Shown: one piece after another, positions 1 to 10,591 of the stretch
Position numbering within the stretch: the stretch's first letter is position 1
Layout: each line of letters opens with the position of its first letter
NCBI GenBank assembly: GCA_010093485.1
Contig: MU001495.1
Location: 2,245,711-2,309,710 of the forward strand
From: Karstenula rhodostoma CBS 690.94
Taxonomy: Eukaryota > Ascomycota > Dothideomycetes > Pleosporales > Didymosphaeriaceae
Length of the DNA stretch: 64,000 nt
Direction: 5' to 3'
Notes under the pieces: model-generated
Database searches by the model: none
Seen by the model: only the letters and a program-made list of their open reading frames with translations
What the model was told of the DNA's origin: nothing
Made by a program: the position numbers and the translations under genes

Positions 1-922
1 GTAGACAAAGTGCCACCAGTCTCGAAGGTGTCGGGTATCTCTCGACTGCTGTCTTCGTGCGGTTGTGCCTCTGATTCGTGTTCCACAACAGTCTCCTCCA
101 CAGTTCTCTGTTCCGCAGGCGAGGATTCAATCTCGGGCTCTGTTTCGGGTATAGAGAATGAAGGCGACAGAGGCGATGCTACCGGCGAGGTACTTATAGT
201 TGAGGACTAGGCTTTGGTCAGCGGACGAGAAACAGTTGGTGTGATCGTTGTACTCGTACCTCGTGCGTGAAATGAGCGGATCTATCCGACTGGCTAGATG
301 CTGATTGCGATGTTGTGTGCGTTGCAGAACGAAAGCTGGCCGATGGGTCCTCAATGTCGTCTTCCGGCTCCGATTCTGATTCAGGAACCTCGCCAGTGAC
401 CCTGAAGCTTGAGGAGGCGGTCGACTGCGATGGAGGCAAGCTTCGAGCTGGGATCCGCGCTGATGAAGCCTGCGTCGATTCAACCTGCGAAAAATATTTG
501 TAGTGCTGGAGGCTCGAGGAATTGCGCGGCGTCACTTCGACTTGTGGTGAAGGCGCGCAGGGTGCAATAGTGATATGCGCCGAGCTACGAGTGGTGCGTT
601 TGGACCTATGTGAAGGCGCACGAGTTGACGGCACCGGAAGTGGAGTTGCTGAACTCGAGCTCGCGACTGCGCGTCGAGGTGCAGGCTTGGGCTTCTTGGA
701 CGGCCTCTCGGTGGGGTCTTTGGGTGGTCGGCCGCGCTTGCGGGTTGCGTTTGTGGTCGCTGGTTTTTGGGCAATCTTTTCCTCCTTCTCCTTCGAGTGT
801 GCAACGATATCTGTGCCTGTACCAGACTCTCGTTCGGCAGTGATAACTCCGCTCTTCGCGCGCCGCGGCCTGTCACTCTGATCGGTATCACTCGGTCTCT
901 TGCGCTTCTTAGAGGCCATCAC
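1..922 (-). CDS. AT-hook nuclear protein, 3' part beyond window
   Basis: Two exons are visible, 922-260 and 206 to beyond position 1, joined by a 53-nt intron (259-207) with donor GTACGA, a CTGAC branch site and acceptor CTAG. The reading frame continues open to the window edge, so the C-terminus is missing. The protein starts MMASKKRKRP (a second Met one codon later is equally possible). It is basic, with a clear AT-hook core KRGRPPKDP near residues 62-70 flanked by Lys-rich nuclear-localisation-like stretches. It then becomes Ser/Thr/Pro-rich with an acidic ESESEPEDDIED patch, and exon 2 is rich in Glu and Ser. AT-hooks bind the minor groove of AT-rich DNA, so a chromatin role is inferred. 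No catalytic domain is seen in the visible part and I do not recognise the family. Confidence 0.7.
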
Positions 923-1594
923 GCGATACGAGCGCGAACGATGTGGCTACGGCTGTACTGACTGTCCATGGTTAGAGTAGTCATTGATCAAGTGGTGTTG
1001 AATAGAGAGGGACAGGGAAGACGACGCGACGCGCGGGACACCTACTTTGTGTGACCAATCATAGGCCAGGTAGGTCCGAACCCGCTAATGCTGTTGCACT
1101 GCTTCGAAAGAACGTGCTATCAAGAGGATGCTCGAAACGAGAGCGAAAGCGAGAAGCTTTTGGTGTAGGAAGGGCGTAAGATCGGTTGTGCCAAATGTAT
1201 TTGAGGGCGCTGTCAGCTGACAGCTTTGGATGAGAAGATGGGTGCGAGGTTTGACTTCGGGGGGCGGGGAGAAATAACGCAGGAAGTTGTCTCACTTGTG
1301 AACAATCAAAGTCAACAGAACAATAAGAAACGATCGTACTATTGTGGCATCAGAAGTGAGAGAGAGAGAGTGAACAGTGCAAAGGTGAGCGAGTGAAAGC
1401 AGACCACATACTACAAACGAGAGTGAATGGTACTCTCAAGTCACACGAAGTCAGTCACCCACGTGTCGTCGGTTTGCATCTTAGCATTCTTAGCATGTGT
1501 TCCAACGCTTCCAACTATAGGAGTAGCCATCTTGGTAAGCAGTCCTCCCTCTACCAAACGGTCTGCACTATCTCAAGAATTATCTACCAAAACA
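923..1594. other. Intergenic, promoter of AT-hook gene and 3' end of CID gene
   Basis: No credible coding sequence. It holds a short GA-repeat tract at about 1359-1371 and should contain the upstream region of the AT-hook gene (reading left) and the 3' UTR of the CID-domain gene. Confidence 0.5.
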
Positions 1595-3569
1595 TCAATA
1601 CCTGCCTTGACCACGCCCTTGACCCTGAAATCCGCCGCGAAATCCACCTCTTTGTCCGCCTTGAAAGCCTCCACGTGGGTTACCCTGTATCTGCCCTGCA
1701 TACCCGCCGCGGTTGCTTTGATAAGGAGGCGCATTGTTTCCATACTGATACGCATTGTTCTGGAAGCCTCCGACATTTGGAGGAGGCGCGCCATAGAATG
1801 GTCCCTGGAAGTTTGGCGGAGGCGGAGGAGGCGGCGGTGTTGGGCCGCCCGCACCATGAAAGTGCTGAGGCGGTGGCGGCGGTGGCGGAAACCCTTGCAT
1901 TGGATACCCTGAGAATTGTCCAGGAGGCGGCGGCGGCGGTGGCACAAACCCAGTAGCATTGTGTGGTGGCTGAGGGGGAAACAACTGCTGAGGGACAGAC
2001 ATGGTAGCATACGCATTTGGCGCAGGAATATTGCGGTGGGTGTCGGGAAAGCCGCCCTGATTGCCGTTCCAGCGCGATTGCCTGTCATGCGGACGCTTGC
2101 GGCTGTGACTATCTTGCGACGGTCGTCCTCTGTCTTCGAACCGGCTAGGACGGCCATTTGACTTTCTGTCATCGTCCCGGGAAGATGGCTGGCGGCGGCC
2201 ACTGGACCGTGGTCGATCGTCATGATCAAGTCTACCGTATGAGCTGGAGCCCGAACGCGAGCGTGTGCGGGAACGGGAGCGCGAGTCGGAGCTGTATGAA
2301 TATCGACGGTGCGGCGATCGCGTATCGGGCGCGTAGTCATGCGCAGTAGCTCTCCAACGGCTATCACGGAGATCCTGCGCAGCTTTTTCCTTGTGTTCCT
2401 CTCTGAGCTCGGTGACCCGGTCGGGAATGCCATTGGCTTGCATCTCTTGACAGAACTTGGCCGACCATCCGTAGCCGTTGCAGACAGTTGTCACTTCGTG
2501 GGTCTCTTTGTTCTGCTTCACCAGTTGCCCCATTGAATCGAGCCACAACTTGTATTTCTTTGTCTCGCCGGTCGGATTGTCTGCTGTCGGCACGTAGTGC
2601 AGGTCGATGTTTTCGAAGTAGCTGTCGAGCAGTTTCCGTGTGCGTTCTGAAGGCTGTTTCTGGTCGAATCGAGTCGCGTTAATCGCATGCGTGGCTATCG
2701 GACGATCCGGGTTCTTCAAGAGCGGCTCGACCATATGGGATGCAGATAGCTCATGCCACGGGACGCTCCTATCGCCAAACCAGTCCGGCAGTGCATGTGT
2801 CCTCTTCAACTGTGGGGTGGCACCCTGCGCTACCGCGACTCCCTCGTCCACTCGCTCGCGAAGGGTCTCGAAGTCACCAGCACTGATGCAGGCTGTCGCG
2901 GCCCAAGAGTTGAAGACGGCCTTCAACTTCTTCTCGGCTACCGAGCCACTTCCCGGCACAGCGAGAGCCGCGAGCTCTGCCAGCTTCTCAATGTATGGTT
3001 TTAGAGCGATGGCGATATTTCCCGATGTTGTGACGTCGTCGCGGTGGAACTTGACCGCGTGCAGGACATCACTGATGACGAGGAGCACAGCCAGGCGAGA
3101 GCGGGCGGCTGTGGCCGATTTGGCGGGTTGTTCAACGACAATTGACTTGGAGACGGCCACCAAGTATTCACCCAGCACCGCCATGCGGGGCTTTGAAGGA
3201 GCTATGTGCCTGACTATCCACTTCTTGCAAGTCTACGTTCGCGATTAGTCTGCTCCAGACCGGGTAGCTCGATGCCGTTTTGATAGATACCTGGACGTTG
3301 TCCGTCGTGTTCCGCTGGAGCACCGCGTCGACGTGGTCGCAAAAGCTGGTGCTGGACTCGAGGGAGACGGGTGGGAGCGACTGTCGCGAGCTGTCTTCGC
3401 GCTTGAGGGCTTGCTTGAATTTGAGCTGCGCTATACGCAGGCCTGTCTCGGCGCGCTTGCGCTCGTCGCTGTTCGCCATTGCGCCTGCTGCCATTAGCGG
3501 GGCCCCGAGGTTTGTTGACAGCGAGGCGAAATTGGAAAAGGTGTGGAGCAGGTCGTCGCGTTGCTGCAT
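1595..3569 (-). CDS. CHERP-like CID-domain RNA-processing factor
   Basis: Exons 3569-3291 and 3223-1595 are joined by a 67-nt intron (3290-3224, GTATCT...CAAG, CTAAT branch). The splice restores the helix that runs from DAVLQRNTTDNVQ into KWIVRHIAPSKPR, typical of a CID/RPR domain that binds the RNA polymerase II CTD (about residues 70-200 of 635). A segment after the CID (PWHEL..HMVEPLL, then PSERTRKLLDSYF) resembles the equivalent region of CHERP. It is followed by an RS-rich stretch (RSRSRTRSRSGSSS), proline runs and a Gly/Arg-rich RGG tail ending GQGRGQGRY, both typical of spliceosome-associated RNA binders. The N-terminus lacks a recognisable SWAP module. The role in pre-mRNA processing is inferred from domains. 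It is divergently transcribed from the YIH1 gene with 108 bp between start codons. Confidence 0.82.
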
Positions 3570-3677
3570 TTGATCCCACGCGGCACACCTGTCAGGTCCG
3601 TGCTTCTACGCTACTCCGCATTCTCGATAGCTCGCCGCCATCACCTTCCCCCACGCCTGCGGCGAAGTTCCGCAACA
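3570..3677. promoter_or_regulatory. Compact bidirectional promoter region
   Basis: Only 108 bp separate the start codon of the CID-domain gene (minus, 3569) from the YIH1 start codon (plus, 3678), so both promoters and both 5' UTRs must overlap here or extend into the neighbouring coding exon. The stretch is C-rich on the plus strand close to the YIH1 ATG, which sits in the good context CAACAATGTC. No TATA box is seen. Confidence 0.5.
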
Positions 3678-4520
3678 ATGTCCACCAACGATGCCATCCA
3701 GGATGAGATCATCTCTATAAACTCGATATTCGAGGAGGATACGCTGGTTGGGTTATCTGACGACTCGACGCTCTGCAATTTACGACTCCCCTCATTACGA
3801 GACATTACATTAAGGCTCGAATTTCCCAAGGACTATCCGGATGCCCCTCCCTCAATCCTAGGCACAGAAAGCGTCGGTCAGGATGTTCCCAAGGGTATGG
3901 GAAGCAAGGTCGTTGAGGTGGTTCGGGATGTGCTGGCGCGAGTCTACAACCCCGGTGACGCCTGCATCTATGATCTTCTCGAGGAGGTACGCGAAGCCAT
4001 CGAAAAGGCAGAAGAGGATGGAGGCATTCAGCGAGACAGGCAAGACGAACCCGAACCCCTGCCAGACACACCACAAGATCTTACCCCAGACCTAGGGCCC
4101 GAGCCGCCCTGGATTATCGCCCCTCAAATCACGGAGAAGAAGTCTGTTTTCCTCGCGCGTGTGGCGCCAGTTTCCTCGCCGGACCAGGCAAAGCAGTATG
4201 TTGCGCACCTGTTGGCGACCGATAAGAAGGCCGCCAAAGCTACCCACAACATGACTGCCTGGCGTATAAAAGGACCAAACGATACCAGCTACCAGGACTG
4301 TGATGATGATGGTGAGACAGCTGCTGGTGGGAGGATGCTGCACCTCATGCAGCTGATGGACGTGTGGAATGTCATGGTAGTCGTGACCAGATGGTATGGC
4401 GGAGTTCAACTGGGACCGGATCGATTTCGGATCATCAATTCAGCGTCCCGCGAGGCGTTGGTCCTAGGCGGGTTCGCAAAAGACACCAAAGAAGAGAACA
4501 AGAAGAAGGGCAAGAAGTAG
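3678..4520 (+). CDS. yih1: YIH1/IMPACT homologue, Gcn2 regulator
   Basis: Intronless, 280 aa. The start at 3678 is preferred over upstream in-frame Mets because homologues begin MST-D-x-I-x-x-E and because those Mets overlap the divergent gene. Residues 1-105 form an RWD domain (DEIISINSIFEED, then FPKDYPDAPPSI). Residues about 150-260 form the IMPACT/UPF0029 domain (FLARVAPVSSPDQAKQYV, ATHNMTAWRI, then VVVTRWYGGVQLGPDRFRIIN). The C-terminus is Lys-rich. In yeast, Yih1 binds Gcn1 through the RWD domain and restrains Gcn2 activation, linking it to amino-acid starvation signalling; that function is inferred here by homology. Length is close to the usual family size. Confidence 0.95.
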   Translation: MSTNDAIQDEIISINSIFEEDTLVGLSDDSTLCNLRLPSLRDITLRLEFPKDYPDAPPSILGTESVGQDVPKGMGSKVVEVVRDVLARVYNPGDACIYDLLEEVREAIEKAEEDGGIQRDRQDEPEPLPDTPQDLTPDLGPEPPWIIAPQITEKKSVFLARVAPVSSPDQAKQYVAHLLATDKKAAKATHNMTAWRIKGPNDTSYQDCDDDGETAAGGRMLHLMQLMDVWNVMVVVTRWYGGVQLGPDRFRIINSASREALVLGGFAKDTKEENKKKGKK

Positions 4521-4637
4521 ATCACCGAGTATATTACGATGGCATGGTGGTGCTATTATGTACCATGTACAACTGCCATCATCCTACATTGCACATAGCC
4601 CTCAAGGTCTAATAACCTCCAAAACATTACCTTCTCT

Positions 4638-5607
4638 CTATCCATGACTTTCCCAGAATCCAGCTGCGCCCTCGAGGTCATCAACGTTAATAAAATCAGC
4701 TCCCTCATTATACAACGTCCTCCAAACCGCATTCCTAGTCCCAACAGGAAAGCTCGGCTGATTCCAGTACCTCGCCTTAATCCCCTTGTCATGGGCCGCC
4801 TTCAGCTGCTCACGCAGAGTCTCCAATTGCGTATCATTCAAGCTCTCCGTTCGGACCTCCCCAAAGCTCGCCTCAAAGTCCGTGCTAGCAATCGGGGAGT
4901 CGTTCGCCGTGATGTTGGAGAATTCGCCACCCAGCTGAGCCAGCGGTGCGTCGTAGAAAGCATCGCGCGGGACGGCAGACTGCACAAGCCAGATGGGCGT
5001 GTTGCCGGTTCCAACCACAGTAACGGGCTTAGAAGTGAACGTCGTTCCATCGTAAGTGGAGAGATAGCCTGCGCTTCGCAAAGGTTCAAGTGCAGAGAGG
5101 ACCGCCGGCCAGGTCTCCGGGCCTGAGGTCTTGAGGTCGATGAAGAAGTACAGAGTTTGGCCGCTTGATGTATCGAAGACGCCATTGAATGTCTGCTCGG
5201 TAGAGAACTCTGTCACGGGATTCTGGCGGTGCAGGGTGTCGAGGATGGGGTTGATGTAGAGAGACTCCAGCGTTCGCTCCTCGGTCAGAGCCTGGCGTTC
5301 ATGACCGACATAAAGGGTGCCATTGATCAGCCAGACGTCTGCTTCGGTCGAGATTGCGCCGTATGATAGGCCGGAGTAGAAAGGCACATCTCTCCAATAG
5401 TCGTTGTGGCTGTGGAACGGTTTCTGGAGGCGTAAGCTGATGCCGTTACTACTCAAGGGCGGCGGACCATACCGGCAGGATACCCCGTGTGAAGTCAGTG
5501 GGATATGTGTACTTATTAGTCTGCTCGGTATTCTTGAGGATGTTCTGGAGCGTGCTCGATGATGCAAGCGCAAGCCCTGCAGAGCAAAGAGCAAAGGCGG
5601 AGCGCAT
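4638..5607 (-). CDS. aim6: AIM6-like PLC-type phosphodiesterase, secreted
   Basis: Exons 5607-5473 and 5423-4638 are joined in phase 0 across a 49-nt intron (5472-5424, GTATGG...CCAG), giving 306 aa. An open frame runs further upstream without the intron but does not give a family-like N-terminus; the start at 5607 gives MRSAFALCSAGLALASS, a convincing signal peptide. The joined sequence reads RGILP-KPFHSHNDYW. HSHNDY is the conserved N-terminal motif of the altered-inheritance-of-mitochondria protein 6 family, which has a TIM-barrel phosphodiesterase fold. Other family hallmarks are EADVWL, LYVGHE, FFIDLKTSG and KARYWNQP. Substrate is unknown. A TATA-like element lies about 75 bp upstream of the start. 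Confidence 0.85.
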
Positions 5608-5678
5608 CGTGACACAACAAGAAGCTCCAAGTTGATGGTACCGACAAAAGTGACCTTGATCCGATGCTGTGCGTGCAA

Positions 5679-5687
5679 CTTTATATT
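5679..5687 (-). promoter_or_regulatory. TATA box upstream of AIM6-like gene
   Basis: The minus strand reads AATATAAAG 72-80 bp upstream of the ATG at 5607, a position compatible with a TATA element for this gene. Confidence 0.4.
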
Positions 5688-6606
5688 CCCCAAGCGGTCA
5701 TAACGACATTCTCAGCGGCCGGGCACGGAACGAGGGGTGGAGAAAGTCAACGCAGGCACCGCAAGTTTCCTAACCAATCATCGATGCCCGTGCGCTAACC
5801 ACACGAAGCTCCGAAGCTCGAGTGCGCCCGGCATCACTTTGCATGCATACACCTTCCAATTCGTCATCTAGGCTACGGCCGACGTTCAACGCTGGAGATA
5901 TTGCACGATGACTTCTCTTTCGCAGCCCTTCGATCGCTCGCTCGACGTTCACGCAATTGCCGCACGCCAAACGGCACCTATCTGGTCTTTCGAGCCATTC
6001 AGAGCCCACTCTGCCCTTCGCAGCTGGGACTAGTCACGTGCGCACACCAAAAACATCTTTCTCTGTATTGTCCGCTTCAGCAGCAGCTTTCTTTCATAGC
6101 TTCACCTTCTAGGATGTCTTCTATATCCCGATTATCCTCTTCACTAGCACCTGAGTCGCTACTTTGAGACCCTCTACGCACACAATAGCTTAGCCGCAGG
6201 TAGGCTCGTTTGCGGTTCGCGTGGGCATGCTCTGGATCAACAAAGATCAGCTGCATCATGTATAACAGCCTTGCCGGGGAACGCAAACAAGCGCAACAAG
6301 CCCACTTCCGCGTGAAGGCGTTAAGACTAGTCCACCCTTAGCATCGCGCGGTGGCGGGCGTGTCAGCATTTGCGACATAGAAGGATGCGCGGCGCTCACT
6401 AGGGCACCGTTATTATCTTATATCTTGTGTCACCCTGCCTGCCTCCTGCCTATCACTCAGGTCTGCTTTAGATATAGGACTCTTGCACCATTGCAACCCT
6501 TACTCTTCGTTGGCTCTTCGTTTCGAGGAACATGCGCTAGGGAGGACTCCTCATTAGAACACGCGACGATAATACATGGCAACGACCTCCAGGCATAATT
6601 CATACA
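5688..6606. other. Intergenic region upstream of P450
   Basis: About 0.9 kb without a coding sequence I can support; short open frames here have no family resemblance. It should contain promoter sequence for both the AIM6-like gene (minus) and the P450 gene (plus). Confidence 0.45.
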
Positions 6607-8190
6607 ATGGTAATAACTACAACAATCGTCGGCGCTCTTGCGTTGGCGGTCGCTATAGGCGCGTTCTTGTCCATCGCGTCTCGCGCAAAAGTAGATGCAC
6701 GTGAGCCTCCAGCGATATACTCTCCTATACCCTTTTTTGGCCACATCATCGGGATGCTCAGAGAAGGACCGCTATACATCGCGAGGATCAGGTAACAGGC
6801 CATCTTACTGGCACTTGATCTGTAACGTTCTAACCTTAAGAACAGTGCACAATCGAGCGCCCCAATCTTCGCCATGCCCATGCTCGGAGGCAAAAGCTAC
6901 GTCTGCAAAAATCCACAGTACGCCGCTCTTATACAACGTGCTACATCTACACTCGATTTCGATGGAATCGTGGTGAATATGACACCAAGGATGGTGGGTT
7001 CGCATGCAAAAACATCACGTATACTTGTCGAGAGTCAGGAGCTCATGAAGCGTTCTCATGGAATCATCAACCCACCGCTGTCGCAGCAACATATGGGATC
7101 TATTGCTGCTATACAGTTGGCACACTTTGGCGATTTTATCAACAAGATCCAGAACGGCCATGAAGTGGACCTCTTCCGCTTCATTACAAGAGAGGTGACG
7201 GCGGCCACAATGCGCTCTTTTTATGGACCGCGCAATCCTTTCGCAGTAGACCCTTCACTGATCGAAGCCTTTTGGGACTGGGAGTGGGAAATTGTAGCCT
7301 ACATGGTCGGCGTCATGCGGAGCGTTTTCGCGCGGAAAGCACAGGCCGGCTTAGAGCGCTGTGTCAAAGGGTTCGAAAAGTACGCCGCAGAAGACGGTTA
7401 CAAAGATGCTTCCGGTCTGGTCCAGAATCGCAAGGCCTTGCACGAAGACTTCGGCATCTCACCGCACGAGCATGCTCGGCTGGAACTCGGCCTCTGCTTC
7501 GGCTTCAATTCCAACGCCAGTATAACTACTTTTTGGGTCCTGAATAACATCTTCTCACGACCACCGTTGCTCGCAGAGGTGCGGGCAGAGATCGAAAGGA
7601 ACGCCATCGTTTCGCCAGGAACAATCGCTTTTACCAAATTGAGAGACAATTGTCCACTCCTCAATTCCATCTATAAAGAGACAATGAGACTGGCCGCACC
7701 CATGACGTCTGCTCGCATGGTGCACGAGGATACCCTCATCGCAGACACGTTCCTCCTCCGCAAGGGTGCCGTCGTCCAGATCGCCGGCGGCATCCTTCAC
7801 CAGGATGCCACTATCTGGGGCCCCGATGTCTCTTCTTTCAACGCACGCCGATTTGAACACAATTGGACTGGATCCAAGACCGACAAGGATGGAAACGTTT
7901 CCAACGCAAAGGGCGATCAAGTACACGCCTCAGCTTTCCGAGGCTTCGGTGGTGGTGCATCGTTGTGCCCAGGCCGTTTCATTGCTCAGATGGAGATCAT
8001 TAGCCTGGCCGCTGCTGTGGTATGCGCATTTGATTTAGAGGCGCCTCAGGGAAAGACGACGGTGGAATGGGATCCACCGAGAGATGACAAGAGGTTTCCT
8101 TTCTCGGTGGTGAAGCCTTTGAGGGAGCTAAATGTACAGCTCAAGAGAAGGGAGGGCTTAGAGGATGTGCATTGGACGCTGCAGGCTTGA
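6607..8190 (+). CDS. Cytochrome P450, CYP7/CYP8-like architecture
   Basis: Exons 6607-6791 and 6846-8190 (54-nt intron, GTAACA...ACAG, CTAAC branch) give 509 aa. An N-terminal hydrophobic helix (VGALALAVAIGAFLSIA) anchors it in the ER. The Pro-rich hinge, SPIPFFGHIIGML, the K-helix ExxR (KETMR), and the haem-binding loop FGGGASLCPGRF with the Cys ligand near residue 435 are all present. The I-helix reads GFNSNASITTFW: it lacks the usual acidic-Thr pair and looks like the N-x-x-x-x-x-F-W pattern of CYP7/CYP8-type enzymes, which include sterol hydroxylases and isomerase-like prostacyclin synthase. Substrate cannot be read from sequence. An SDR follows on the same strand 385 bp downstream, so the two may act in one pathway; this is inference. 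Confidence 0.9.
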
Positions 8191-8575
8191 TAAACACGAA
8201 AGCGGATAAATTAGCTACACATGCACTTGCTTGTCATATGGAAGCCCTATGGTGCGGGCGCATTCCTCGCCGATGGCTCCTCACATTGATATCTTCATAT
8301 CGACACACGGTCCCTGCGAGGTTTTCATCGCACTTTCAGTTTGTTCTATTCCACCCACATAGCCAAATTCGATAACATGAATTTCAAGATCCTTTTTCAC
8401 TTCCTCAAAGGTTCGTTATGATGCAGACACAGCTTTGAAGATTGACACCATACAGTTCTGCCGATCTGAAACGTGCAATGTAGGGAAACAACCTCACGTC
8501 GCGAATCGCGACAACACCACGGGTGACGCGGTTTCTTGCCACGTCAACCACAATCAATCTTGATACTTTACACAC
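8191..8575. other. Intergenic between P450 and SDR
   Basis: 385 bp with no coding signal; it must hold the P450 3' UTR and the SDR promoter. Confidence 0.5.
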
Positions 8576-9598
8576 ATGGCAGCTTCTGAGCCCCAAAAGA
8601 AGTTCCACTACTGGAGAACGCACCTCTGGAGTCAATGGTGCTTCACCCCGCCCTACCCGACAACGCAATGGACCGGCAAGACTGTTGTCGTCACAGGCGC
8701 GAACATCGGACTCGGACGAGAAGCGGCGCGGCACTTTACGAGTCTCGGCGCTGAGAAAGTTATCATCGCAGCGCGAAACCTAGACGCCGCGCAGGAAGCG
8801 AAAGCATCCATCGAAACCTCCACCCAGTGCGGGCCCAGCGTGCTAGAATGCTGGCCTCTGGACCTGTGCTCTTACGACTCCACCAAAGCCTTCGCAGCAC
8901 GCTGCACCACGTTGCCCCGACTAGACTGCCTCCTCGAGAACGCAGGCGTGTCCAAATACCGCTTCTACAAAACAGACGGCGCGCTAGACGAGCTCCAGAT
9001 CACAACCAACGTCGTCTCAACCTTTTTGCTCGCGTTTCTCCTCCTCCCTAAACTCAAGGAAACAGCGCTCAAATACGACACCCAACCGCATCTCACAATC
9101 GTGACTTCGGAGCTGCACCACCAGACCACTATCCCAGAGCGCAAGGCCCTCCGCAAGGGGATCCACAGCTCGCTCCTCGACGCCCTCAACGACCCCCGCA
9201 CATCCAGCCGCTCAGGTCGCTATCCGACCTCCAAACTTCTCCAAGTACTCTTGTTGCGCGAATTATCCTCCACACTGGGACGGGACTATCCTGTGGTGCT
9301 CAACTGCGTGAACCCGGGTTTCTGCCACTCGGCGCTGACAAGGGATTTCGCGCCTATAGCGTATATTGGCAAGATAGCGATGCGGGCGAGGAGCACAGAG
9401 GTGGGGAGTAGAACTCTAGTACATGCGGCGAGCGCGGGGAGGGAAAGCTTCGGCGAGTACTTGAGTAACTGCCAGGTTGCACTGGTGGGCAACTTTGTGA
9501 GGACGAGCGAGGGGAAGGAAGTGCAGGAGATGGTTTGGAGAGAGGTGCTAGGGAGGTTGGAGGAGATTGAACCTGGGATTAGTAAGAATTTGCGGTAA
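8576..9598 (+). CDS. Short-chain dehydrogenase/reductase
   Basis: Intronless, 340 aa. The Rossmann cofactor motif TGANIGLG is at residues 40-47, the structural NAG at 122-124, the catalytic Ser near 178 (IVTSE), and the active-site YPTSK at 216-220. It therefore has a complete SDR catalytic set; an Arg in the first basic strand (AARNLD) suggests NADP(H) preference. The closest general group is the retinol dehydrogenase/WW-oxidoreductase-like SDRs common in fungi. There is no signal peptide, so cytosolic or membrane-associated action is likely. It is co-directional with the preceding P450. The substrate is unknown. Confidence 0.92.
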   Translation: MAASEPQKKFHYWRTHLWSQWCFTPPYPTTQWTGKTVVVTGANIGLGREAARHFTSLGAEKVIIAARNLDAAQEAKASIETSTQCGPSVLECWPLDLCSYDSTKAFAARCTTLPRLDCLLENAGVSKYRFYKTDGALDELQITTNVVSTFLLAFLLLPKLKETALKYDTQPHLTIVTSELHHQTTIPERKALRKGIHSSLLDALNDPRTSSRSGRYPTSKLLQVLLLRELSSTLGRDYPVVLNCVNPGFCHSALTRDFAPIAYIGKIAMRARSTEVGSRTLVHAASAGRESFGEYLSNCQVALVGNFVRTSEGKEVQEMVWREVLGRLEEIEPGISKNLR

Positions 9599-9816
9599 GG
9601 GCGGCGGTTAGTGTGCATGTATGATACTATAGGACGTCTACGAATGAGTGATTGAACCAAGTCAAGTTGATCTCTCTTAGGAGGAAGAAAAGTGATGCTT
9701 TTATTGCTCGGGTATGAAGAAGAAACTGTGTACCCCTGGCACGTGAAGAAAGTAAGTAGCTGCAGTGCATGATCCCAGTGCACGTATCGTAAGCGTCGCT
9801 AGGACGCTGGTACCAT

Positions 9817-10591
9817 CTAGTAAGCGGTCTCACCTTCATAGTTACCGGGACCCTTGTAGCGGGCAACAACGTAAGTAGCGCCGTCGCTGCCCTGGGCGGC
9901 ACCCATTCCAACCTGGGTGGTGTCCTTCCAGACACTTTGAGCTGGTACCACCGTTAGTATGTACAAGAATGAAAACTGAGAATTCGAAAGTGAACTTACT
10001 GTAGTGACCAAAGGTCAGGTAGTTGGTGGAGGTAATAGCCTCACCGTTGTACGAACTCTTCTCCGCAAGGAAACCTTTTACGGCGTTGGCGAAAGGAGTG
10101 TCACTAGAGTACTGCATGAACAGGTTCTCGCCTTGGCCAGAGACACCAGAGTGCTCGAAAGTTCCGGACGATGCCAGGGTCTTAGCATAGGCAAGAGCAT
10201 CCGCGGCCAAGGAGGCGTCCCAGCTCAGATCGGCGGTGCCGACCTCAGCACGAGCATCGTTGTGTGCGTCGAGAGCGGCCTGCTCATCGGAGGTCAGGCT
10301 GCCAGATGAGCCGGTGCTAGTGCTGGCAGCAGCAGCCGTCTTCGTGGCGGCCTTGGTGGAAACAGCACCCGCGATGGCAGAGGTCGGAGCCACGGTAGCT
10401 ACGACAGTGGTCGCAACGTGGCTCACTGAAGCAGCGGCAGTCTTGGTGGGAGCAGCGGATACTGCCACGGATGAGCTGAGGCTAGGACGGGGCCATCCCT
10501 GGTAGCCGTTGTTGCTGTAGTCGAAGTCGGGCAAACGCCAGGCTGAAGCAGTGGACGCAAGGAGCGACGCGGCAATAACAGAGTAACGCAT
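9817..10591 (-). CDS. Secreted CAP/PR-1 (SCP) domain protein
   Basis: Exons 10591-10000 and 9941-9817 are joined in phase 1 across a 58-nt intron (9999-9942, GTAAGT...CCAG, CTAAC branch), giving 238 aa. MRYSVIAASLLASTASA is a signal peptide. Residues about 25-98 form a low-complexity Ala/Ser/Thr/Val linker likely to be O-glycosylated. The CAP domain follows, with LDAHNDARAEVG, then AYAKTLASSG, GQGENLF, and the CAP signature GHYTQSVWKDTTQVGMG rebuilt exactly across the splice. Fungal CAP proteins of this class (Pry-like) bind sterols or fatty acids and act outside the cell; which ligand applies here is not known. The short C-terminal tail lacks a strong CAP2 motif. Confidence 0.92.

Noticed and set aside
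1573..2433. Long minus-strand frame (286 codons) inside the CID gene
   Set aside because: It is an out-of-frame shadow of the RS/Pro-rich part of the CHERP-like gene; the true frame has domain matches and a splice-supported N-terminus.
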